Source: Oscillospiraceae bacterium (GTDB lineage Bacteria > Bacillota > Clostridia > Oscillospirales > Oscillospiraceae). From it: a DNA stretch of 14,936 nucleotides. A program made the translations under genes and the position numbers. The notes beneath the pieces were generated by a model that did not search any database, was not told the DNA's origin, and was given only the letters and a program-made list of their open reading frames with translations. Location: positions 1 to 14,936 of the forward strand of contig JAHHRW010000023.1 of NCBI GenBank assembly GCA_020025575.1, read 5' to 3'. Shown in pieces: positions 1-6,050 of this stretch; position 1 is the first letter of the stretch; each line of letters starts with the position of its first letter.

Positions 1-17
1 ATAAAGACTTACATGGT

Positions 18-206
18 TTATTGGAAGGGTTTGTTGTAAATGTAGAGGGAAATGACCAAAGATGCCACGCCGCCCAGCATCAGCCACAGGCCGTTGAGCT
101 GACCGGTCATCTTCCAGCCTACAAAAACCAGAACCATACCCAGCACAAACGTCAGGGCAATCAGGATCATGCGCAGTGCGCTATGGTCTTTCAAAAACTG
201 TTGCAT
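18..206 (-). CDS. Small two-helix membrane protein at the end of the ABC operon
   Basis: A 62-residue protein with two predicted membrane segments, at about residues 12-31 and 38-57, joined by a short loop (GWKMTGQLNGLW region), and a short polar tail ending NKPFQ. It lies 9 bases after the MalG-type permease. Its ribosome binding site (AAGGTGA) overlaps the end of that gene, so it is very probably co-transcribed and translationally coupled. I do not know its biochemical role. Its size and position resemble the small DUF6903-type proteins that I recall being annotated next to carbohydrate ABC permeases in Clostridia, but that family assignment is from memory. A role in stabilising or tuning the permease pair is inference. 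The reading frame is real rather than chance: it has a good start, hydrophobic periodicity and tight operon spacing. Confidence 0.8.
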   Translation of the reverse strand: MQQFLKDHSALRMILIALTFVLGMVLVFVGWKMTGQLNGLWLMLGGVASLVISLYIYNKPFQ

Positions 207-215
207 TGTATCACC

Positions 216-1100
216 TTATCCTTTCAGGCCGCCTACGGTCATACCCTTGGTCAGATTCTTCTGCACACAGATGTAAAGAATCAGGGTAGGCAGCATAACC
301 AGCACAAGACCTGCATACATGGGGCCGTAGTTGGCAGCAGACTGCTGTGCCTGCATCAGATTCAGCAGACCAACAGGCAGGGTCTTGGGCCCTTTCGCCG
401 AATTCATCAGGGTCATGGAAATGATGTACTCATTCCAGAAGGACAGGAAGTTGAACAGAATGACGGTCACGATGGAAGGCTTTGCCATGGGGAAAATGAT
501 CTGGAACATGGTCTTATGATATCCGGCACCGTCGATGTAAGCAGCTTCCTCAAAATCGTGGGGCAGCGTTGCAAAGTAACCGCTGAGCAGATAGATGGTA
601 AAGGGCAGGGCAGTGGCGGCATAGACCAGCGCAAGAATCGTCAGATTGTTCTGCAGGAATGTGCTGCCAAATGTCTTCTTGATCCACACATCGCCGTCAC
701 GCAGCATCAGGAAGATGGGAACAACGATGTAGTTGACGTTGATGAACAGGCCAGCCATGAATGCGCCGTTTAGGAACTTGACACCTCTGAATTTGAAACG
801 GGACAGGCAGTAGGAGGCAGGCAGTGCCACCACCAACAGGATGACCAGCGCCAGAGCGGTGACATAGACGGAGTTCAGCATGTAGCTGCCCATCTTTGCG
901 GTGGTCCATGCCTCTACAAAGTTTTGCCAATGGAAGGAGGCGGGCAGTGTCCACGGATTTCCGTAGAATTCAGCATTCTGCTTGACAGATGCCATGAACA
1001 CCCATGCCACAGGTACCAGAATGGAGACTGCCAGCAGAATCAGAACCAGATAGATAAATACTTTATACAGCTTCTCGCCGGAATAAGATTTGTTATTCAT
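216..1100 (-). CDS. Carbohydrate ABC transporter permease, MalG type
   Basis: A 294-residue integral membrane subunit of an ABC-type sugar importer (binding-protein-dependent transport permease family). It has an N-terminal membrane segment at about residues 12-36 and several further helices. The cytoplasmic EAA loop is clear: EEAAYIDGAG at about 184-193, followed by the IIFPMAKPSI segment; this loop contacts the ATPase. The protein ends GMTVGGLKG, a typical MalG-family C-terminus. The start is supported by AAGGAG eight bases upstream, which overlaps the stop of the preceding permease gene only 12 bases away. It pairs with the MalF-type subunit encoded just upstream. The substrate cannot be read from the permease; a uronate or uronate-containing oligosaccharide is inferred from the locus. 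Confidence 0.93.
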   Translation of the reverse strand: MNNKSYSGEKLYKVFIYLVLILLAVSILVPVAWVFMASVKQNAEFYGNPWTLPASFHWQNFVEAWTTAKMGSYMLNSVYVTALALVILLVVALPASYCLSRFKFRGVKFLNGAFMAGLFINVNYIVVPIFLMLRDGDVWIKKTFGSTFLQNNLTILALVYAATALPFTIYLLSGYFATLPHDFEEAAYIDGAGYHKTMFQIIFPMAKPSIVTVILFNFLSFWNEYIISMTLMNSAKGPKTLPVGLLNLMQAQQSAANYGPMYAGLVLVMLPTLILYICVQKNLTKGMTVGGLKG

Positions 1101-1112
1101 ATTGCAATCTCC

Positions 1113-1997
1113 TTAGAATTCCAGCACTTCACGCTTGGTGGCCTTGTTGACCAGTGCAGACAGAGCAAAGGAGAACAGGAAAATCACCACGCCGATGGCC
1201 ATGGAGTAGCCGTACAGACCTGCATCTTTCTGACCATACATATAGCTCAGGGCGACTTCGGAGGCGCCGTTGGGGCCGCCAGCGGTCATGGCCTTTACAA
1301 ACAGGAATGCCATGTTGATGGTGGAAATAATGAAGAATGTCAGGGTTGTACGAATATTGGTCCAGATCAGGGGAATGGTGATCTGGAAGAACTGGGTCAC
1401 GCGGTTGGCACCGTCCAGACCTGCGCTCTCATACAGGCTCTGAGGGACGCTGGACATGGAGGCCATGTACATGACCATGTAATAACCGATGGCCTGCCAG
1501 ATCATGGCAATGATGATGCTGAGCATAACCAGCTTCTCGCCCTTCCACAAGATGGGATCGGTCATGTTGGTGAACAGTCCGATGATGCTGTTCAGCATGC
1601 CGTTCTCGGGTTTGTAGATCGCGGAGAAGATACCGGAAATAACAACAATGGACAGGATGTTGGGGATGTAAAACACCACCCGGAAGAATCCCTGGCCTTT
1701 GATTTTTTCGCGAGTCAAAATTGCGGCAAAGAGAACCGCAAAGCCAAAAGTGATTACGGTAACCACAACCACCAGCATGATGGTATTCTGCATTGAACGG
1801 ATAAACGTGGTATCCTTCAGCAGCATTGAAAAGTTAGAAAATGCTACGAAGGTCTCCTCAGGGGAGTAGGCGCCCCTCTGAAACAGGGACATACGGAAAA
1901 CATTAAATGTTGGCAGGACCATGAATACAGTGAACAGAATCACTGCAGGAGCGACGCATAACGTAATAAAACCGCTGCGCCCCATGCTCTTTTTCAT
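1113..1997 (-). CDS. Carbohydrate ABC transporter permease, MalF type
   Basis: A 294-residue sugar ABC importer permease, the partner of the MalG-type subunit immediately downstream. It has the usual six-helix arrangement: a first helix at about residues 11-36, an extracytoplasmic stretch (about 40-65), and further helices from about 70 onward. The EAA loop reads YESAGLDGANRVTQFFQI at about 189-206, followed by TIPLI. The length is typical for family permeases without the extra MalF periplasmic domain. The start follows AAAGGAG with about 10 bases spacing. It is separated from the upstream binding-protein gene by 169 bases holding two hairpins, which may lower permease expression relative to the binding protein. 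No ATPase gene is present, so a shared MsmK/UgpC-type ATPase elsewhere is likely. Confidence 0.93.
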   Translation of the reverse strand: MKKSMGRSGFITLCVAPAVILFTVFMVLPTFNVFRMSLFQRGAYSPEETFVAFSNFSMLLKDTTFIRSMQNTIMLVVVVTVITFGFAVLFAAILTREKIKGQGFFRVVFYIPNILSIVVISGIFSAIYKPENGMLNSIIGLFTNMTDPILWKGEKLVMLSIIIAMIWQAIGYYMVMYMASMSSVPQSLYESAGLDGANRVTQFFQITIPLIWTNIRTTLTFFIISTINMAFLFVKAMTAGGPNGASEVALSYMYGQKDAGLYGYSMAIGVVIFLFSFALSALVNKATKREVLEF

Positions 1998-2050
1998 ATA
2001 AATGCCGCTCCTTTCTGAAATTAACAGGATTGAGAGGAATTATGTAGAGA

Positions 2051-2102
2051 AATAGGGATTTGACAGTCGGAATCGGAAACCTCACCGTGTCAAACCCCTA
2101 TT
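2051..2102 (-). other. RNA hairpin 2 between binding-protein and permease genes
   Basis: Positions 2051-2065 (AATAGGGATTTGACA) and 2088-2102 (TGTCAAACCCCTATT) are inverted copies. In the leftward transcript they form a 15-base-pair stem with one G-U wobble and a 22-base loop. No strong U-tract follows, so it reads as an mRNA-stabilising or processing element, or a leaky attenuator, rather than a classic terminator. Its loop holds ATTCCGAC (2066-2073 on the leftward strand), which could pair with one arm of the neighbouring hairpin. Confidence 0.75.
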
Positions 2103-2116
2103 GGCCGCTCTTTGAA

Positions 2117-2148
2117 ATTCCGACAGCAACCGAGGTCACTGTCGGAAT
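2117..2148 (-). other. RNA hairpin 1 downstream of the binding-protein gene
   Basis: ATTCCGACAG at 2117-2126 and CTGTCGGAAT at 2139-2148 form a perfect 10-base-pair stem with a 12-base loop. It starts 18 bases after the stop of the binding-protein gene in the leftward transcript. The sequence after it (TTTCAAAG) is not U-rich enough for an efficient terminator. The likely role is to protect the 3' end of the binding-protein message so that this component outnumbers the permeases, as known for malE-malF type operons. Confidence 0.75.
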
Positions 2149-2166
2149 CAGAGAAACAATGTAAAA

Positions 2167-3564
2167 TTACTTCAGGTTTGCACGCATCTGGTCGCTGACG
2201 GGCTTGATGTTTTCCAGCCACTGCTCGACGGTCAGCTCACCGGAAACCAGAGAGTTGATGGGGTCAAAGAAGACGGAAGCAACCTCAACACCGGGGATTG
2301 CCTGGAAAGCAGCGAAGTTGCCCATAGCGGACTTAGCGCCGTTGTCGTAGATGGAGTAGAACAGCTTGTTGTCGCCCTGCAGCATATCAGCGATGCCCAG
2401 AACAGGCTGGATAGCGGGAGTGGGCTCGCCCTTGTCGTTGGTTGCGTTGGCAAAGATTTCGCAAGCGGTATCGGAGTACAGGAATGCGATGAACTGCTTA
2501 GCAGCGTCAACATTCTCAGCACCGGCGGGGATCCAAGCCTGCTCGAACCAGCAGTAAGAGTAGCGGTCGCCGCCCTCTTTTACGGTGGGCAGAGCGGTCA
2601 TGCCCCACTTGAAGCCTTCAGCACGGGGAGCCTGAGCCATTTCGCCGACGATCCAGGTGCCGTTGGGCATGAACAGAGCCTTGTTGTCCAGAACCAGCTG
2701 CTGGTTCTGAGTGAAGTCCTGGTTGTTTGCCTGAGCAGGGGTGATGGGGTTGGTGTAAGAAGCCAGCTTGCCGATGATCTCGAAGCAGGTCTTAGCCTCC
2801 TCGGTGTCCCAGATGCCCTCTTCATAGCGGGTAGCCTTGTCGAAGAACTCGGGGCCGCCAACGGTGTACATCAGAGCGTACAGGAAGGTGTCAAAGTAAC
2901 CAGCGGTGGGGTAGGTGAACAGGTAGATGCCCTCAGCCTTAGCCTTCTCGCCCAGTTCCCACATCTCATCCCAAGTGGTGGGAACGGTCCAGCCCTTTTC
3001 TTCAAACAGGCCTGCGTTGTAGAACAGACCGCAGGGGCCGTAGAACATGGGAGCCAGGTAGGTCTTGCCGTCGCCGTAGGGGTTGGTCAGAGAAGTCTCG
3101 GTGAAGCCACCGGCAATCTTCTCGGAAACCTTCTTGTCCTCGCCGGGAACGGTCATGGACAGAACGTCGGTGATCTCAGCGATGTTGTTGTCCTTGATGA
3201 ACTGCTCGGTCAGACCAGCGGGACGACCGGTAGCCAGGTGAATCACGTCGGGGAATTCGCCGCCCTGCATAGCAGGTCCAATCTCATCCTCAAGGTTCTT
3301 GTTGGTGGTCAGCTCAACCTTGATTCCGGTGACGTCTGTGAAAGCATCACAGACGTCTTTCCAGCACTGAGAGCCGTAAGCGGTCTCGATCGCAGCAACC
3401 TTAATGGTTACGTCGGTGTTTGCAGCAGCCTCGGTGGTAGCACCAACGGTAGCGCCGTCTGTAGCGCCGTTGGTGGTTTCAGCGGGCTTTTGAGAATTAC
3501 CACAACCGGCAAACATAGCCAGCATCATGGCAGCCACAAGGGCCAGACTGATTCGTCTTTTCAT
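2167..3564 (-). CDS. Carbohydrate ABC transporter substrate-binding lipoprotein
   Basis: A 465-residue extracellular solute-binding protein (family 1 type) that captures sugar for the two permeases downstream. The start is the ATG at 3564, because AGGAGGT sits seven bases before it; the frame is open further upstream, but that part has no ribosome binding site. Residues 1-21 form a lipoprotein signal: MKRR, a hydrophobic core, then lipobox FAGC with Cys21. A low-complexity GAT-rich linker follows to about residue 50. The mature domain starts near DVTIKVAAIE and includes family-like segments such as YLAPMFYGPCGLFYN and AAKQFIAFLYSD. The overall look resembles N-acetylglucosamine/chitobiose-binding (NgcE-like) proteins, but specificity is not secure. 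The location argues for a uronate-containing ligand. It heads the operon and is likely controlled by the divergent AraC regulator. Confidence 0.93.
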   Translation of the reverse strand: MKRRISLALVAAMMLAMFAGCGNSQKPAETTNGATDGATVGATTEAAANTDVTIKVAAIETAYGSQCWKDVCDAFTDVTGIKVELTTNKNLEDEIGPAMQGGEFPDVIHLATGRPAGLTEQFIKDNNIAEITDVLSMTVPGEDKKVSEKIAGGFTETSLTNPYGDGKTYLAPMFYGPCGLFYNAGLFEEKGWTVPTTWDEMWELGEKAKAEGIYLFTYPTAGYFDTFLYALMYTVGGPEFFDKATRYEEGIWDTEEAKTCFEIIGKLASYTNPITPAQANNQDFTQNQQLVLDNKALFMPNGTWIVGEMAQAPRAEGFKWGMTALPTVKEGGDRYSYCWFEQAWIPAGAENVDAAKQFIAFLYSDTACEIFANATNDKGEPTPAIQPVLGIADMLQGDNKLFYSIYDNGAKSAMGNFAAFQAIPGVEVASVFFDPINSLVSGELTVEQWLENIKPVSDQMRANLK

Positions 3565-3622
3565 TTTTTTACCTCCTAAATATGTTACATAAAGAAACAG
3601 ATATGTTTCCTTCTGCCATAAT

Positions 3623-3679
3623 AAAAAGCGTTTAGAACGCATTTTGCGAGAAATCTTGGATCTTCTATAAATCTCTCGC
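3623..3679 (-). promoter_or_regulatory. Tandem leader hairpins with U-tract (possible attenuator)
   Basis: In the leftward leader of the binding-protein mRNA, GCGAGAGAT pairs with ATTTCTCGC (3671-3679 with 3646-3654; nine pairs, one G-U). A second small stem, GCGTT-CTA-AACGC (3640-3628), comes right after it and is followed at once by TTTTT (3627-3623). The second stem is short (five pairs, plus A-U pairs beyond a T-T mismatch), so termination would be weak. An attenuator role is only a possibility. Confidence 0.4.
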
Positions 3680-3705
3680 TTTGTAAAAGGTTGGTTGCGT
3701 TTCTC

Positions 3706-3745
3706 AGTATATCGCATGGTTTCTGTAAAAACTTTCACAAAAATG
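3706..3745 (-). promoter_or_regulatory. Candidate promoter of the ABC operon
   Basis: On the leftward strand, TATACT (3711-3706) makes a reasonable -10 box about 140 bases before the start codon. No good -35 box sits 16-18 bases upstream. In its place is CATTTTTGTGAAAG (3745-3732), spanning roughly -46 to -33 if the -10 is right. A missing -35 with an adjacent TTTTTG element fits an activator-dependent promoter, as expected under an AraC regulator. Position and role are inferred. Confidence 0.4.
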
Positions 3746-3763
3746 ATATAAATGGAATCCTTT

Positions 3764-3845
3764 TATATTTTTGCGCACTATTCTTTTGAAACTTGCTACA
3801 GGTACGATATTAGTATACAAATACAAATGTATATTTTTGTGCACT
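3764..3845 (+). repeat. Two direct copies of TATATTTTTGYGCACT
   Basis: TATATTTTTGCGCACT at 3764-3779 and TATATTTTTGTGCACT at 3830-3845 match at 15 of 16 positions and start 66 bases apart. They lie between the binding-protein promoter and the AraC regulator promoter. Direct repeats in such a place are typical of AraC-family operators, so they are candidate binding sites for regulator 1. Confidence 0.6.
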
Positions 3846-3877
3846 TTTAACAACCTGTTTTCGTACAATTCGCGACC

Positions 3878-3906
3878 TTGAATTTGCTTTATCTTTCTTG
3901 TAAAAT
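3878..3906 (+). promoter_or_regulatory. Candidate promoter of AraC regulator 1
   Basis: TTGAAT (3878-3883), a 17-base spacer and TAAAAT (3901-3906) form a plausible vegetative (sigma-A) promoter. Transcription would start near 3913. That excludes a protein start at 3878 and supports the later start chosen for the regulator, with a leader of about 135 bases. Confidence 0.45.
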
Positions 3907-4048
3907 AAAACAAAAAAGCGTAATTTGTGATTTGCTGCAATGTAACTGCAAATACAGTACGCAAATCTTTCCTGCACAATTTCACGGAAATAAGTGGGAT
4001 ATGATTCAGAAACATAGCTCGAATATGAACAAAGGCGGTATGATTGTG

Positions 4049-4915
4049 ATGCGTTTAATAGACAACCTGCAACCAAATACCTCACCACACACCACGGTTG
4101 ACAATGCGGTGATCCAGTGCTTGTCTCCTGGCTACCATTTTCCAACCCATCTGCACCATACGGTGGAATTATTTATCTGCAGAAAAGGTGAGGTGACCGT
4201 AACCATACTGGGCAACGATATTCCGGTGACCCCGGGGGAATATTTTGTGTACTTTCCGGATATCCCGCACTCCATTACCATTACCGGCAATGTTCCCTGT
4301 ACGTTCATTCAGATTCATTTTCACAGCCGCCCGTTTTCAGAGGTGGCATCGGACCGGCGCCCTCGGGAAGAGTCTGCCTTTGCCTTTGAACTTTCTCTGG
4401 GAAAACGGAAGTATCTTAAGGCAGCATGCAGCCCCCAGCTGGAGGCGTGTGTAAATGGAATTTATACAGAGATTCAGTCTGGGCTGACCGATTCGGATGA
4501 GTTGGTGCAGCTGTACCTTTCTCAGCTGAATATTTTCCTCTCACGAGAGGTGCTCGCCACCAGTACCTCTGGTTTTATACATCAAAACCGGTATCTGCTG
4601 AATGCGTCCCTGTTTATCAGCGAGCACTATATGAAGAAATTGACGGTGCACGACGTGGCAGAGGCGGCGGGAATTTCTTCCAGATATCTGACCAAGCTCT
4701 TCAATGAAAATTTTGATATGGGCGTCTCCGCCTATATCACCCATGTGCGCATCAGCAAGGCCATTGATTTTATGTATTCCAACCCCAAATATCCCCTGAC
4801 CAAACTTGCACTGGATGTGGGGTTCAGCAGCCAGCAGCATTTTTCGAAAGTGTTCAAGGAAAAAATGACCGTTTCGCCCAAGCGGTATTTTTCCCTCCAG
4901 CTCAATAATACATAA
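4049..4915 (+). CDS. AraC-family transcriptional regulator 1 (ABC operon side)
   Basis: A 288-residue AraC-family regulator. The N-terminal half is a cupin-like effector domain: HFPTHLHHTVELFICRKGEV at about 30-49 and TPGEYFVYFPDIPH at about 61-74. The C-terminal half, from about 185, carries the double helix-turn-helix: LTVHDVAEAAGISSRYLTKL (about 198-217) and PLTKLALDVGFSSQQHFSKV (about 249-268), ending VSPKRYF. The start at 4049 is chosen because AAAGGCGG precedes it by about 10 bases. ATG at 4025 or 4040 in the same frame is possible but less well placed. It diverges from the ABC operon and probably activates it on binding a sugar. Its helix-turn-helix is less like those of the other two AraC regulators here than those are like each other. 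Confidence 0.9.
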   Translation: MRLIDNLQPNTSPHTTVDNAVIQCLSPGYHFPTHLHHTVELFICRKGEVTVTILGNDIPVTPGEYFVYFPDIPHSITITGNVPCTFIQIHFHSRPFSEVASDRRPREESAFAFELSLGKRKYLKAACSPQLEACVNGIYTEIQSGLTDSDELVQLYLSQLNIFLSREVLATSTSGFIHQNRYLLNASLFISEHYMKKLTVHDVAEAAGISSRYLTKLFNENFDMGVSAYITHVRISKAIDFMYSNPKYPLTKLALDVGFSSQQHFSKVFKEKMTVSPKRYFSLQLNNT

Positions 4916-4933
4916 TATAGTAGTGTGACAACG

Positions 4934-4974
4934 AAACCGCCCCACAGCCAAGTCGGCTGTGGGGCGGTTTTTCT
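4934..4974 (+). terminator. Intrinsic terminator after AraC regulator 1
   Basis: AAACCGCCCCACAGCC and GGCTGTGGGGCGGTTT (4934-4949 and 4955-4970) form a perfect 16-base-pair stem with a five-base loop, followed by TTTTT across the end of the stem. It sits between two convergent genes. The T-run serves the rightward gene best; in the leftward direction the tail is only TTTC. Confidence 0.9.
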
Positions 4975-5011
4975 AGGCCAGCAGGGCTGCTGATACGGAA
5001 TACAGGGACAG

Positions 5012-5851
5012 TCAGGGGTTAGCATCAGGTGATTTATCGCTGAATTGGGGATAGACGGTATGGTAGTATTCCTTGGGGGTCATTCCGTATTCCTGTTTGA
5101 AGGCACGGAAAAAATGGTTGTAGCCGCCAAAACCGCCCATGCGGTAAACTTCGGTGATAGAATACCCCTGCTCAATATAATTGCGGCACAGATCCAGTCG
5201 AGCCTTTACAATATATTGATGGATTGTCATGCCGCATCGGCGCTTAAACTGCCGAATCAGGTGATGACGGGTTACAAAGAATTCTTTCTCCAGCTGTTCC
5301 AGGGTGAGCTCTTCTGTGAGGTGGGCGTGGATATATCGGAATACTTCGTCAATGGCCAGATGCCCGCTGTGCTGCACCCGATGCAGGTCAGACTGAATAC
5401 AGGTACGAATGACCATAGATAAGAACATTTTAACGGAGCTTTCCTCCAGCAGATCAGCGGCGTATCGGTCTGATTCATTGGACAGCACAGCCATTTGCGA
5501 GGCGAGGCTTTTGATGAGCGACAGCATTTCACTTTGCCCGCGGATACGCACCACAGGCTCCGGGTTGATGGAAAAACTTTCGATAACGTTTGTTTTTTCC
5601 GTGGAACAAGTATTCATTAAATTGGTGGATAGCCGAACCCACAGGGCCGACAGGGGAAAGCGATCGCTGGTGTTTTCCAGCACCATTACCTGTTTCGGTT
5701 TGCAAATCAGCAGGTCATCGGTGCCGATTTTCCACCGTTTTGCGACGTATGCAAAGCCGCGAAGTACCAACAAAATGCCGTAACTTTCGCCGGTTGCAAT
5801 CCTTTTTTTGGAAGGATGGTCAAGATTTAGTTCCTGAACTAAGTAATTCAT
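5012..5851 (-). CDS. AraC-family transcriptional regulator 2 (symporter side)
   Basis: A 279-residue AraC-family regulator. The N-terminal part, to about residue 160, is a sensor domain with a weak cupin look (GESYGILLVLRGFAYVAKRW at 21-40) but without the obvious histidine pair seen in regulators 1 and 3. The DNA-binding domain covers about 165-266: LTLEQLEKEFFVTRHHLIRQ (183-202), then SITEVYRMGGFGGYNHFFRA (231-250) and GMTPKEYY. The start follows GGAG by six bases. The gene is read away from the symporter gene, and the two share a compact 199-base intergenic region, so control of the symporter-hydrolase pair is likely. It has a well-formed promoter of its own and is therefore probably expressed constitutively or autoregulated. 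Confidence 0.9.
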   Translation of the reverse strand: MNYLVQELNLDHPSKKRIATGESYGILLVLRGFAYVAKRWKIGTDDLLICKPKQVMVLENTSDRFPLSALWVRLSTNLMNTCSTEKTNVIESFSINPEPVVRIRGQSEMLSLIKSLASQMAVLSNESDRYAADLLEESSVKMFLSMVIRTCIQSDLHRVQHSGHLAIDEVFRYIHAHLTEELTLEQLEKEFFVTRHHLIRQFKRRCGMTIHQYIVKARLDLCRNYIEQGYSITEVYRMGGFGGYNHFFRAFKQEYGMTPKEYYHTVYPQFSDKSPDANP

Positions 5852-5926
5852 GAGTGTCTCCGTCCTTGTATATGGTCAATGTGCTGCAAATTCGACATAA
5901 TTTTTGTGCAAATAGTTCATATTTGT

Positions 5927-5955
5927 ATTATACATCAACTTTTGATAGTTTTCAA
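5927..5955 (-). promoter_or_regulatory. Promoter of AraC regulator 2
   Basis: On the leftward strand TTGAAA (5955-5950), a 17-base spacer and TATAAT (5932-5927) form a near-consensus sigma-A promoter. Transcription would start near 5920, giving a leader of about 69 bases. Confidence 0.7.
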
Positions 5956-5995
5956 TATATTTTTGCATATGAAATTTTTAAATAAAAAATATAAT
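5956..5995 (+). promoter_or_regulatory. Candidate activator-dependent promoter of the symporter gene
   Basis: TATAAT at 5990-5995 is a perfect -10 box, but no -35 box is found at the right distance. Just upstream is TATATTTTTGCATAT (5956-5970), whose first 11 bases match the repeats near regulator 1. If the -10 is right, its TTTTTG spans about -42 to -37. This arrangement suggests activation by an AraC protein bound next to the polymerase. A further TTTTTGTGCA lies at 5901-5910. Confidence 0.5.
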
Positions 5996-6008
5996 AAAAA
6001 GTGAACAA

Positions 6009-6026
6009 AATGTGCCGAAACACATT
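6009..6026 (+). promoter_or_regulatory. Small inverted repeat in the symporter leader
   Basis: AATGTG (6009-6014) and CACATT (6021-6026) flank CCGAAA. If transcription starts near 6002, the repeat lies within the first 25 transcribed bases. It could be a repressor operator or a small leader hairpin; it is short enough to be chance. Confidence 0.3.
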
Positions 6027-6050
6027 GAAAAGTTTTTAGGAGGAATTGAA

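Larger units (their letters stand above)
3565..4048. promoter_or_regulatory. Divergent control region of the ABC operon and AraC regulator 1
   Basis: This 484-base AT-rich region has no convincing gene of its own; the reading frames that enter it are N-terminal overextensions of the two flanking genes. It holds the candidate promoters, the direct repeats at 3764-3845 and the leader hairpins listed separately. Two copies of GCAAAT (3948-3953 and 3961-3966) lie in the leader of the AraC gene; their role is unknown. Confidence 0.7.

Noticed and set aside
21..1796. Plus-strand open frames (21-773, 924-1796) across the permease genes.
   Set aside because: They are antisense shadows of the two permeases, whose EAA loops and membrane segments are clear.
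3565..3738. A 58-residue N-terminal extension of the substrate-binding protein.
   Set aside because: It would put a basic stretch ahead of a perfect lipoprotein signal. The ATG at 3564 has an ideal AGGAGGT site, and the extension lacks one.
3704..4145. Minus-strand open frames of 103 and 111 codons in the divergent region and over the start of regulator 1.
   Set aside because: No ribosome binding site, an odd cysteine- and tyrosine-rich composition, and overlap with promoters and with a well-supported regulator gene.
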